From NCBI GenBank assembly GCA_903919625.1, contig CAIXIZ010000231.1:1-5629 (forward strand): a stretch of DNA of 5,629 nucleotides, given 5' to 3'. This document shows positions 1 to 5,629 of this stretch, piece by piece. The notes under the pieces are model-generated. The model searched no databases. It saw nothing but the letters and a program-made list of their open reading frames with translations, and had not been told where the DNA came from. The stretch is from an uncultured Verrucomicrobiota bacterium. Its GTDB lineage: Bacteria; Verrucomicrobiota; Verrucomicrobiia; Opitutales; Opitutaceae. The position numbers were made by a program, and so were the translations under genes. Positions within the stretch are counted from its first letter, which is position 1. Every line of letters begins with the position of its first letter.

Positions 1-1044
1 GCCCACGCCGACGACCGATAGCTTGGCGATGCCTTCCTTCACATCGACCTCGCCGCCGCCGAGCTTCACCAGCACGGGCTCGAGCGCCCGCCGCGCCCGC
101 GTGCAGTCGGTGTGCGGCACGGTGAACGTGAGGTTGGCCACGCCGTTCCGGCCGACGTTCTGCACGATCATGTCCACGATGACGCTGGCATCGGCGAGCG
201 CGCGGAAGACCTTGGCGGCGGTGCCGGGCTGGTCGGGGAGGTTGCTGATGACGACCTTGGCCTGGTCCTTGTCAACGGCGATGCCGCGAACGGCGACTTT
301 TTCCATGTAGGCGATTTCGGCTTTCACAATGGTTCCGGGGTTGTGGTTAAAGGAGGAGCGGACTTCAAAAACGACGCCGTACTTGGCGGCAAACTCGACG
401 GAGCGCGACTGCATGACCTTCGAGCCGGACGACGCGAGCTCCAGCATCTCGTCATAGGAGATCTCGTCGAGCTTGCGGGCGGTCTTCACGACGCGCGGAT
501 CGGCGGTATAGACGCCGTCGACGTCGGTATAAATCTCGCACTTGTCGGCCTGCACCGCGGCGGCGAGCGCGATGGCGGTGAGATCGGAGCCGCCCCGGCC
601 CAGGGTCGTGGTCTGGCCTTCCTCGTTGATGCCCTGGAAGCCGGCGACGATGACGACCTTGCCCGCCTTGAGATCCTCGATGATGGGACGGGCGTCGATG
701 GTCTTGATCTTGGCCTTCGTATGCACGGTGTCGGTGAAGATGCCGGCCTGCGCCCCCGTGTAGCTCACCGCCGGGACACCGACCCCGTGCAGCGCCATCG
801 CGGTGAGCGCGATGGTCTCCTGCTCGCCGATCGAAAGCAGCTGGTCCATCTCGCGCTCGCTCGGGTTGTCGCACACGGCCTGGGCTCGCGCGATCAGCTC
901 GTTGGTGACCCCGGACCGGGCGGAAACGACGACGACCAGCTCATGGCCCTCGTCGCGAAACGCCTTGATGCGCTGCGCCACGTTTTTGATGCGCTCGACG
1001 TCACCCACGGAGGTGCCGCCATATTTTTGGACGATTCTGGCCAT
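1..1044 (-). CDS. lysC: Aspartate kinase, C-terminus beyond the window
   Basis: This enzyme phosphorylates L-aspartate with ATP, the committing cytoplasmic step to lysine, methionine and threonine. The gene starts at ATG 1044 and stays open to base 1, giving 348 residues; monofunctional family members have about 400-410, so roughly 60 are missing. The N-terminal kinase domain shows KYGGTSVG at residues 7-14, a VVVVSARSG segment near 37-45 (usually SAMSG), GRGGSDLTA at 149-157 and YTDVDGVYTADPR at 172-184. The first ACT region, about 263-335, contains NLPDQPGTAAKVFRALAD; a second begins near 341 (KLSVVGVG) and is cut off. Tandem ACT domains normally mediate feedback inhibition by lysine and/or threonine; which one cannot be read here. 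The start is fixed by the family N-terminus, 12 bases after the hom stop, with TTTTTTCC and no Shine-Dalgarno before it. Met247 may be an internal start for a regulatory subunit. Confidence 0.96.
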   Translation of the reverse strand, partial: MARIVQKYGGTSVGDVERIKNVAQRIKAFRDEGHELVVVVSARSGVTNELIARAQAVCDNPSEREMDQLLSIGEQETIALTAMALHGVGVPAVSYTGAQAGIFTDTVHTKAKIKTIDARPIIEDLKAGKVVIVAGFQGINEEGQTTTLGRGGSDLTAIALAAAVQADKCEIYTDVDGVYTADPRVVKTARKLDEISYDEMLELASSGSKVMQSRSVEFAAKYGVVFEVRSSFNHNPGTIVKAEIAYMEKVAVRGIAVDKDQAKVVISNLPDQPGTAAKVFRALADASVIVDMIVQNVGRNGVANLTFTVPHTDCTRARRALEPVLVKLGGGEVDVKEGIAKLSVVGVG

Positions 1045-1056
1045 GGAAAAAAGCAA

Positions 1057-2358
1057 TCAGCTCGCGAAGATGCGGAGCAGCAGGGGCTCGCCGAGCACAT
1101 TGGACAGGCGCCGGAAACGGGCGAGCGTGGCCCGGATGGCCTGCTCGTTGCTTTCATGCGTGGTGAGCAGCAGCGTGGCGGCGTTCCGGTGCTTGCTGGG
1201 GCGTTGCACCATGTCGGCAATGCTCACCCCGGCACGGGCGGTGGCGGTGGCGATCTGCGCGAGCACGCCGGGCCGGTCGCGCACGTCAAGGCGCAGGTAA
1301 TAGCGGCTCCGGATCCGCTCCGGCGGCGCCAGCGGACAGCGCTGCGCGACGGGTGCCGGCAACGGCGAGTTGCCCCGGTTGAGCAGAATGACGGCGTCGG
1401 CAATGTCGCTGATGACCGCGCTGGCCGTCGCATCCTGGCCGGCGCCCCGGCCGATATAGGTCGTCTCCCCGACGACATCGCCGGTGACCGAGATGCCGTT
1501 GTAGACATCGTTCACGTTGGCAAGAACCTTGCTGAGCGGAAGCAGCGTCGGATGGACGCGCACAAACAGCTCGTCGCTGGCAAAGTCCCGCGTGATGACG
1601 GCGAGCAGCTTGATGGCAAAGCCATGCTCCCGGGCAAACTGCAGGTCCGTCTGCGTGATGCGCGTGATGCCTTCGACGAGCATCGCGCGCGTCGGCACCC
1701 AGGCCCCATGCGCAAGAAATGCGAGGATGCCGGCCTTGTGCGCGGTGTCCCAGCCCTCGACGTCCAGCGATTCGTCGGCCTCGGCGTAGCCGAGACGCTT
1801 GGCGTCGGCGAGGATTTCGGCATAGCCCAGGCCCTCGCGCTCCATGCGCGTGAGGATGTAATTGCAGGTGCCGTTCAGGATGCCGTAGATGAGGCCAAAC
1901 CGATTGGCCACCAGTCCTTCGCGGAGCGCCTTGATGATCGGGATGCCCCCGGCCACCGAGGCCTCAAAGAAGAAATGTCCGCCATTTTTCCGCGCCGCCG
2001 CGAAGATCTCCGGCCCGTGCGCACAGAGCAGGGCCTTGTTGGCGGAAACCACGGTCTTGCCCAGCCGGAGTGCGGCCAACGTGACCTCGCGCGCGACCCC
2101 GGTGCCGCCGATCAGCTCGCAGACAATCTGGACGGCCGGATCGGTGGCGACCGCGAGCGGGTCGGTCGTGAGCCGGGAGGCGGGGACGCGGACGGCCCGC
2201 GCCTTGCGCAGGTCGCGGACACTGGCGCGATGGAGCTTGAGCCGCACGCCCAGGCGCGACTCCAGCGCGGCGCGGGAGCGGGCGAGGTGCTTCCACACCC
2301 CCTGCCCGACCGTGCCGAGGCCGCAGATGCCGATGTTGATGACCGAAGGCTGGCTCAT
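1057..2358 (-). CDS. hom: Homoserine dehydrogenase with C-terminal ACT domain
   Basis: This enzyme reduces aspartate semialdehyde to homoserine with NAD(P)H, the branch toward threonine and methionine. The product is 433 residues, the usual length of the monofunctional ACT-bearing form. The Rossmann fold begins at residue 7 with GLGTVG at 13-18, and SANKALL at 105-111 carries the conserved lysine (K108). The catalytic domain has GILNGTCNYIL at 159-169 and AEADESLDVEGWDTAHK at 192-208, where D204 and K208 match the family's catalytic Asp/Lys pair. The ACT domain spans about 354-430 (LDVRDRPGVLAQIA), suggesting allosteric control, probably by threonine. The frame stays open upstream to 2688, but that extension is arginine- and proline-rich noise overlapping plsY. 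MSQPSVINIGICGLG is the family-like start and lies in an ATGA overlap with the plsY stop, implying translational coupling. No Shine-Dalgarno is visible. Confidence 0.97.
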   Translation of the reverse strand: MSQPSVINIGICGLGTVGQGVWKHLARSRAALESRLGVRLKLHRASVRDLRKARAVRVPASRLTTDPLAVATDPAVQIVCELIGGTGVAREVTLAALRLGKTVVSANKALLCAHGPEIFAAARKNGGHFFFEASVAGGIPIIKALREGLVANRFGLIYGILNGTCNYILTRMEREGLGYAEILADAKRLGYAEADESLDVEGWDTAHKAGILAFLAHGAWVPTRAMLVEGITRITQTDLQFAREHGFAIKLLAVITRDFASDELFVRVHPTLLPLSKVLANVNDVYNGISVTGDVVGETTYIGRGAGQDATASAVISDIADAVILLNRGNSPLPAPVAQRCPLAPPERIRSRYYLRLDVRDRPGVLAQIATATARAGVSIADMVQRPSKHRNAATLLLTTHESNEQAIRATLARFRRLSNVLGEPLLLRIFAS

Positions 2359-3071
2359 GGTTGGGCGGAGCCAGGCGGCTCCGCAGACTTGCGAGTAAAC
2401 CGGTTTTCGGTGCCATTGAGCAAGCGCACAATGTTGGCCCGGTGGCGGAGGACGACGAAGCCGGCGATCAGGAGCGAAAGGCCAAGGAGCAGCGGCGGCT
2501 CGCCGAGGAAAAAGGCCGCGACCGGCAGCGAGAGCGCGGCCAGGATCGAGGCGAGCGACACGAAGCGGGACAGCTGAAAAGTGAGCAGCCAGACGGTCAG
2601 GGCGATGGCCAGCACACACGGCATCAGGACGAGAAAGCCCCCAGCCGTGGTGGCAACGCCTTTGCCGCCGCGGAATTTGGTGAAACAAGAATAGCTGTGG
2701 CCAAGAAGGGCGGCGCCGAGGGCAAGGACTGCCAATTCAATCGTTTGCACATTATCAAATGCGGGGAAGCTGCCAAAAGAGGTGATAAAAAAAATAAAAT
2801 CTGCGTGGTTCCCGGGGGTTTGCGGGGCAAATTCACCCGCTCTGGCAAAAGCACTTGGCCATCCCGCTGCGAGGACTCCTTTGAATGCATCCAGCACGAA
2901 GACCAGATTTCCCGGCCCGTTGCCCAGCACCCGGCGGACATTGGTCGCCCCGGGACTCTTGCTGCCGACTTCAAAGATATTCACTCCCTTCGCCTTTGCC
3001 ACCAGATAGCCGCAAGGCAACGAGCCCAGCAGGTAGCCAATGACAATGGCAATGAGAAGAGGGAGAAACAT
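2355..3071 (-). CDS. plsY: Acyl-phosphate:glycerol-3-phosphate acyltransferase PlsY
   Basis: PlsY transfers an acyl group from acyl-phosphate to sn-glycerol-3-phosphate, making lysophosphatidate in the inner membrane. The product is 238 residues. Family motifs are in order: GSLPCGYL at 16-23, GSKSPGATNVRRVLG at 36-50 (usually GSGNPGATN), GHSYSCFTKFRGGKGVATTAGG at 124-145, and RHRANIVRLLNGTENRF at 209-225. Hydrophobic segments lie near 1-23, 52-72, 108-128, 144-166, 168-190 and 194-209. Between the K64 and G124 motifs there are about 60 residues, roughly twice the Escherichia coli PlsY spacing; this insert (about 75-107) is encoded by unusually AT-rich DNA. ATG 3071 is chosen because MFLPLLIAIVIGYLLGS is the normal first helix; an in-frame TTG at 3137 lies inside the upstream hairpin and is unlikely. 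The stop overlaps the hom start by four bases. Confidence 0.95.
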   Translation of the reverse strand: MFLPLLIAIVIGYLLGSLPCGYLVAKAKGVNIFEVGSKSPGATNVRRVLGNGPGNLVFVLDAFKGVLAAGWPSAFARAGEFAPQTPGNHADFIFFITSFGSFPAFDNVQTIELAVLALGAALLGHSYSCFTKFRGGKGVATTAGGFLVLMPCVLAIALTVWLLTFQLSRFVSLASILAALSLPVAAFFLGEPPLLLGLSLLIAGFVVLRHRANIVRLLNGTENRFTRKSAEPPGSAQP

Positions 3072-3098
3072 GGGAATGCTGCTAACGATATCTGGTAA

Positions 3099-3146
3099 CC
3101 GGGGTCGTTGCCTCCGGTCGGAATAAACCGGGGTCAACGACCCCGG
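3099..3146. repeat. 12-bp inverted repeat with competing hairpins, serA-plsY gap
   Basis: CCGGGGTCGTTG at 3099-3110 is the exact reverse complement of CAACGACCCCGG at 3135-3146, with 24 bases between them. The right arm also lies in the compact 8-bp hairpin at 3128-3146, so the two folds exclude each other. AACCGGGGTC is also a 10-base direct repeat (3097-3106 and 3126-3135). The left arm ends 27 bases upstream of the plsY ATG. It could be an attenuator-like leader, a dispersed REP-like palindrome, or both. Confidence 0.6.
3128..3146 (-). terminator. Compact hairpin after serA, possible terminator
   Basis: On the minus strand CCGGGGTC, loop GTT, GACCCCGG forms a perfect 8-bp GC-rich stem, followed by TTTATT (3127-3122). 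It begins 32 bases after the serA stop and so could terminate serA transcription before plsY. The U-tract is short and interrupted, so termination may be weak or partial. The same arm can instead pair with a more distant copy. Confidence 0.45.
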
Positions 3147-3178
3147 CTATAACGTGCCGGCAACGTCCGTCCAGCCAT

Positions 3179-4768
3179 TCACAATTGCACGAACTTCGCC
3201 ACCTTGATCGCCGGGTAGCCCTTGATCTTCAGGCGGGCGGCCTCGCTCGGTTCGTTGTCCACGCGCACCACCATATATGCGGTGCCGCCGGGCGTGAGGC
3301 GGCTGAGCGACATGTCGGCAATGTTGACCTGATCCTGGCCGAGAATGGTGCCGACCGCGCCAACGGTCCCGGGCTGGTCGATGTTGAGGAGCACCAGCAG
3401 TTTGCCCTCGGCCGCGACCTCGACGTCATGGCCGTTGATGGCGACGATGCGCGGGCGGGCGTTTTTCCCCATGAAGGTGCCCTGCGCGGAATACACCTGG
3501 CCGTCGGGCGCGACCGCCTCGACCGAAATCAGTTCGGTATAGTCGCTGTCGGCGTTGGACTTGATGACCTCGACCTGCACGCCCAGCCGCTGGAGCACAA
3601 AGGGCGCGTTCACGAAATTGACCTCCTCGCCGCTGATGCGGCGGAGAAAACCGCGCTCGATGGCGCGCGTGACGGCGTTGGCATCGAGATCGGCAAGGCG
3701 GCCCCAGTAAGTGACGCGCAGCGCGGCAATCTGGGCCGGCGCGATCTGCTGCACCAGGGTGCCGAGTTTCGTGCCCAGGTCGAGGTAAGGTCCGAGGATC
3801 TTCAGCGCGGCGGCGTCGATTGAGGGCATGTTGACGGCATTGCGGATGATCCCGCCGGCCAGCACATCGGCGATCTGCTCGGCAATCTCGATGCCGACCG
3901 ATTCCTGCGCTTCGGCAGTCGAGGCGCCGAGGTGCGGCGTCAGGACGACATTCGGCAGCGCACGGAACTCGCTCTCTTTGGCCAAGGGCTCGTCTTCGTA
4001 CACGTCGAGACCGGCGGCGGCGACCTGGCCGCTCTTCAGCGCGGCGAGCAATGCGGCTTCCTTGATGATGCCACCGCGGGCGCAGTTGAACAGGCGGACG
4101 CCCTTCTTGCATTTCGCCAGCGCGGCCTCGTCGATCATGTACTTCGTGTCCTCCGTCAGGGGCATATGGACGGTGATGTAGTCCGAATCCTTGAGCAGCT
4201 CATCGAGCGAGACGCCCTCGACCTGCATGGCCTTGGCGCGGCTGGGCGCCAGATAGGGGTCATAGGCGAGCACCCGCATGCCAAAAGCCTGGGCGCGCTT
4301 CGCGACCTCACCGCCGATGCGGCCGAGACCCACGATGCCCAGCGTCTTTTTAAACAGCTCGATCCCGGAGAAATTCTTCCGGTCCCACTGGCCGGCCTTC
4401 ATCGAGGCGGCGGCCTGCGGCACGGGGCGCGCGCCGCAAAGGATGTGGGTGAAGGTCAGCTCGGCGGTGGCAATGGTATTGCCGGCCGGGGTGTTCATGA
4501 CCACGACCCCGCGCTCGGTGGCGGCCTCGACATCGACGTTGTCGACGCCCACGCCGGCGCGACCGACCACCTTGAGCAGCGGTGCGGCGGCCATGACCTC
4601 CCGGGTGATCTTCGTCTCCGAGCGGACGGCGATGGCATGGACATCCTTCACCAGCTCCAGCACCTTGGCCGGCGTGGAGCCGTAGGCCTCAATGACTTCG
4701 AAGCCCGGCTGCTGGCGCAGGAAGGCGACTCCCTTGGGTGAGATCTTGTCGGCGACGAGGATTTTCAT
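3179..4768 (-). CDS. serA: D-3-phosphoglycerate dehydrogenase, long form with ACT domain
   Basis: SerA oxidises 3-phosphoglycerate to 3-phosphohydroxypyruvate with NAD+, the first step of phosphorylated serine synthesis in the cytoplasm. The product has 529 residues, typical of the long (type 1) form. The substrate-binding half holds VGRAGVGVDNVD at 68-79. The nucleotide-binding domain has GLGRIG at 147-152 with D170 at the end of the second strand, consistent with NAD preference. Catalytic residues are R231 in NCARGG, E260 in DVYEDEP and H279 in LTPHLGAS. Residues about 315-450 form the intervening (ASB-like) domain, and about 457-529 the ACT domain (LLNIDQPGTVGAVGTIL), which in other long forms binds serine. 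ATG 4768 gives the standard MKILVADKIS start; a GTG 20 codons upstream is rejected. TTTTCTCC precedes the ATG with no Shine-Dalgarno. The region upstream contains a pair of palindromic repeats. Confidence 0.97.
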   Translation of the reverse strand: MKILVADKISPKGVAFLRQQPGFEVIEAYGSTPAKVLELVKDVHAIAVRSETKITREVMAAAPLLKVVGRAGVGVDNVDVEAATERGVVVMNTPAGNTIATAELTFTHILCGARPVPQAAASMKAGQWDRKNFSGIELFKKTLGIVGLGRIGGEVAKRAQAFGMRVLAYDPYLAPSRAKAMQVEGVSLDELLKDSDYITVHMPLTEDTKYMIDEAALAKCKKGVRLFNCARGGIIKEAALLAALKSGQVAAAGLDVYEDEPLAKESEFRALPNVVLTPHLGASTAEAQESVGIEIAEQIADVLAGGIIRNAVNMPSIDAAALKILGPYLDLGTKLGTLVQQIAPAQIAALRVTYWGRLADLDANAVTRAIERGFLRRISGEEVNFVNAPFVLQRLGVQVEVIKSNADSDYTELISVEAVAPDGQVYSAQGTFMGKNARPRIVAINGHDVEVAAEGKLLVLLNIDQPGTVGAVGTILGQDQVNIADMSLSRLTPGGTAYMVVRVDNEPSEAARLKIKGYPAIKVAKFVQL

Positions 4769-4845
4769 GGAGAAAAGAGCCCCAGCAGAACAGGCCCGGC
4801 CGGTGGCAGGCAAGGAAAAGGTGAACACGCAGGCCGCCGCCAGGC

Positions 4846-4989
4846 CCGGAACCCTAGGACAGGCATTTTTGCCACAAAGAGGCCCAAACGTTGATTCACG
4901 TTACGCCGCAAAATTTCCGCGCGCCGATAGGCGCGATGGACGGCTCCGCCGCAGGGAAGAGGCCTTGTGCCTTTTCGTGGCCAAACTCC
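4846..4989. repeat. Palindromic repeat element, copy 1
   Basis: This is the first of two direct copies, about 91% identical by eye over roughly 143 aligned bases (about 13 differences), with a 36-base perfect block at 4890-4925. The ends form imperfect inverted repeats: GCCACAAAGAGGCCCAAA from 4871 against the reverse complement of CCTTGTGCCTTTTCGTGGC ending at 4982. The centre is a hairpin, CGCGCC (4920-4925), loop GATA, GGCGCG (4930-4935). It lies 78 bases or more upstream of the serA start. The structure resembles a small non-autonomous (MITE/REP-like) element; it encodes no transposase. Confidence 0.75.
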
Positions 4990-5018
4990 AACTCTGGCGC
5001 CCGGTCTTGCAGCCTACA

Positions 5019-5164
5019 CCTGGAACCAAGGAAAGGCATTTTAAGCCACGAAGAGGCCCAAAGGTTGATTCACGTTACGCCGCAAAATTTCCGCGCGCCT
5101 ATGGGCGCGATGGACGGCTCTACCGCAGGGAAGGAAACCTTGTGCCTTTTCGTGGCCAAACTCC
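5019..5164. repeat. Palindromic repeat element, copy 2
   Basis: This is the second copy, in the same orientation, 29 bases after copy 1. Its terminal inverted repeats are better preserved: GCCACGAAGAGGCCCAAAGG from 5045 against the reverse complement of the right end at 5136-5156, about 20 matching positions with one gap. The central hairpin keeps both 6-bp arms, CGCGCC and GGCGCG, while its loop changes from GATA to TATG. Differing loops with unchanged arms fit selection for, or recent descent from, a folded unit. It ends 86 bases before the start of the GYF_2 gene. Confidence 0.75.
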
Positions 5165-5250
5165 GTCGGCGCGATGCGGGAACCATGCCCGCGATTTGGG
5201 CTTGTCTCGCTGATGAGACCCGATGTGCTGCCCCGAACCTCACTCACCCC

Positions 5251-5550
5251 ATGGAATGGTTTTATGCCGAAGGAAATGAGCGCCGCGGTCCCGTGGACGA
5301 CGCGCAGTTCAAGCAACTGGCCGCCGCGGGCAAGATTCGCCCCGACACGCTGGTCTGGCACGCCGCCCTGCCGAACTGGCAGGCGTACAGCACCGTGGCT
5401 TCCGCCGAGCCACCGCCGGTTCCGCTCCGCGACGGCTGGCAGCGCTGTATCATCCTCGGCCGGGAGTTTCCCGAGTCGCAGATGGTCAGGACCGAGCACG
5501 GCTGGGTGTCGGCCGAGGCCAAGGACACCTACTACCAGTCGCTCCGCTAA
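5251..5550 (+). CDS. GYF_2 (DUF4339) domain protein ending at an in-frame stop
   Basis: The product is 99 residues of unknown cellular role. Residues 1-50 fit a GYF_2 domain: W3 and Y5, the GPV at 13-15, F20, L23, G28, TLVW at 33-36 and W43. This domain type is thought to mediate protein binding and often sits in front of membrane domains. Residues 66-99 (RCIILGREFPES... then VSAEAKDTYYQSLR) resemble the cysteine-knuckle segment that follows GYF_2 in many relatives, but only C66 of the expected cysteines remains. The start at ATG 5251 (MEWFYAEG) is family-like; an open frame reaching back to 4891 only translates the repeat elements. No Shine-Dalgarno precedes it (CTCACTCACCCC). TAA at 5548-5550 ends it where relatives read REG, and coding-like sequence follows in the same frame, so it is probably the front part of a longer, interrupted gene. 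Confidence 0.72.
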   Translation: MEWFYAEGNERRGPVDDAQFKQLAAAGKIRPDTLVWHAALPNWQAYSTVASAEPPPVPLRDGWQRCIILGREFPESQMVRTEHGWVSAEAKDTYYQSLR

Positions 5551-5629
5551 GGCCTCGCCATCCCCGTCCATGTCGGGGAAACCAACGCCCGGCGCGACGG
5601 GAAGAAATTTGTGGTGCCGGTTGCCAACC
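5551..5629 (+). pseudogene. In-frame continuation of the GYF_2 gene past TAA, cut by the window edge
   Basis: The frame of the gene at 5251 stays open after its TAA for all 26 codons left. It starts GLAIPVHVGETNARRDGKKF and goes on with VVPVAN. By hand count 21 of these 26 codons end in G or C, as in the real genes here. The DGKKFVVP stretch resembles the segment after the GYF_2/knuckle region in longer family members, from memory. Changing T5548 to G would give a Glu codon and restore LREGLAIP. This suggests a broken gene, a sequencing error or a recoded stop. Whether the downstream part is expressed cannot be told. Confidence 0.5.

Larger units (their letters stand above)
4769..5250. other. 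Intergenic region between divergent serA and GYF_2 gene
   Basis: No credible gene lies in these 482 bases. The two palindromic repeats fill most of it. Bases 4769-4845, just upstream of serA, are GC-rich with no convincing -35/-10 pair. Bases 5165-5250, upstream of the GYF_2 gene, hold two small hairpins: GCGGG/CCCGC (5176-5180 with 5188-5192) and GTCTC/GAGAC (5204-5208 with 5215-5219). Because the flanking genes diverge, both promoters should be here, but I could not place either. Confidence 0.7.

Noticed and set aside
349..356. AAAGGAGG, a perfect Shine-Dalgarno match on the plus strand
   Set aside because: It lies antisense within lysC and no start codon follows at a useful distance.
112..2577. 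An 821-codon open frame on the plus strand
   Set aside because: It lies antisense to lysC, hom and the end of plsY, whose family motifs are unmistakable. It is rich in Gly, Arg, Asp and Ala with no recognisable domain, as expected for the opposite strand of GC-rich genes.
4769..4828. GTG start extending SerA by 20 residues
   Set aside because: The added peptide is unlike the family, which begins at MKILVADKIS.
4692..5213. Plus-strand frame with a repeated VDSRYAAKFPRA peptide
   Set aside because: The peptide repeat comes from the two DNA repeats lying 174 bases apart, a multiple of three. The frame also runs into serA on the other strand, and differences between copies do not look like protein-level selection.
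5204..5240. CTGATGAG at 5210-5217, resembling a hammerhead ribozyme core
   Set aside because: No matching stem II follows (no GGGTC partner) and GAAC replaces the needed GAAA. Here GTCTC/GAGAC is just a small hairpin.
4891..5250. Upstream extension of the GYF_2 gene
   Set aside because: It only translates the repeat elements, while MEWFYAEG at 5251 is the normal start of the domain.
5561..5579. TCCCCG/CGGGGA hairpin after the TAA as a terminator
   Set aside because: No T-tract follows and the sequence looks like continuing coding DNA.

Overview
The window is GC-rich (mostly above 60% by eye) and carries four minus-strand biosynthetic genes, one divergent plus-strand gene and a repeat-rich gap between them. 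Protein style, strongly GC-ending codons, lack of Shine-Dalgarno motifs and a GYF_2/DUF4339 protein suggest Verrucomicrobiota, probably near Opitutaceae. That placement is an impression and was not computed.

The minus-strand genes are transcribed from high to low coordinates: serA (3-phosphoglycerate dehydrogenase, 4768-3179), plsY (acyl-phosphate:glycerol-3-phosphate acyltransferase, 3071-2355), hom (homoserine dehydrogenase, 2358-1057) and lysC (aspartate kinase, from 1044, running off the left edge without its C-terminus). plsY and hom overlap by four bases (ATGA) and hom and lysC are 12 bases apart, so these three look like one transcription unit. serA is separated from plsY by 107 bases holding a strong hairpin, which may end or attenuate serA transcription. 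LysC and Hom catalyse the first and third steps of the aspartate pathway (lysine, methionine, threonine), SerA opens serine synthesis, and PlsY begins phospholipid synthesis at the membrane. SerA, Hom and LysC all carry ACT-type regulatory regions.

The 482-base gap between serA and the divergent gene (4769-5250) has no believable gene. It is dominated by two direct copies of an approximately 145-base palindromic element with imperfect terminal inverted repeats and a central hairpin, a MITE- or REP-like arrangement.

The plus-strand gene at 5251 encodes a GYF_2-domain protein that stops after 99 codons at TAA. The same frame continues past the stop with coding-like, family-like sequence to the window edge, so the gene looks interrupted by a nonsense codon.

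I see no clearly new system. The best leads are the paired palindromic repeats, the in-frame stop in the GYF_2 gene, the two competing hairpins between serA and plsY, and the absence of Shine-Dalgarno sites at all five starts.
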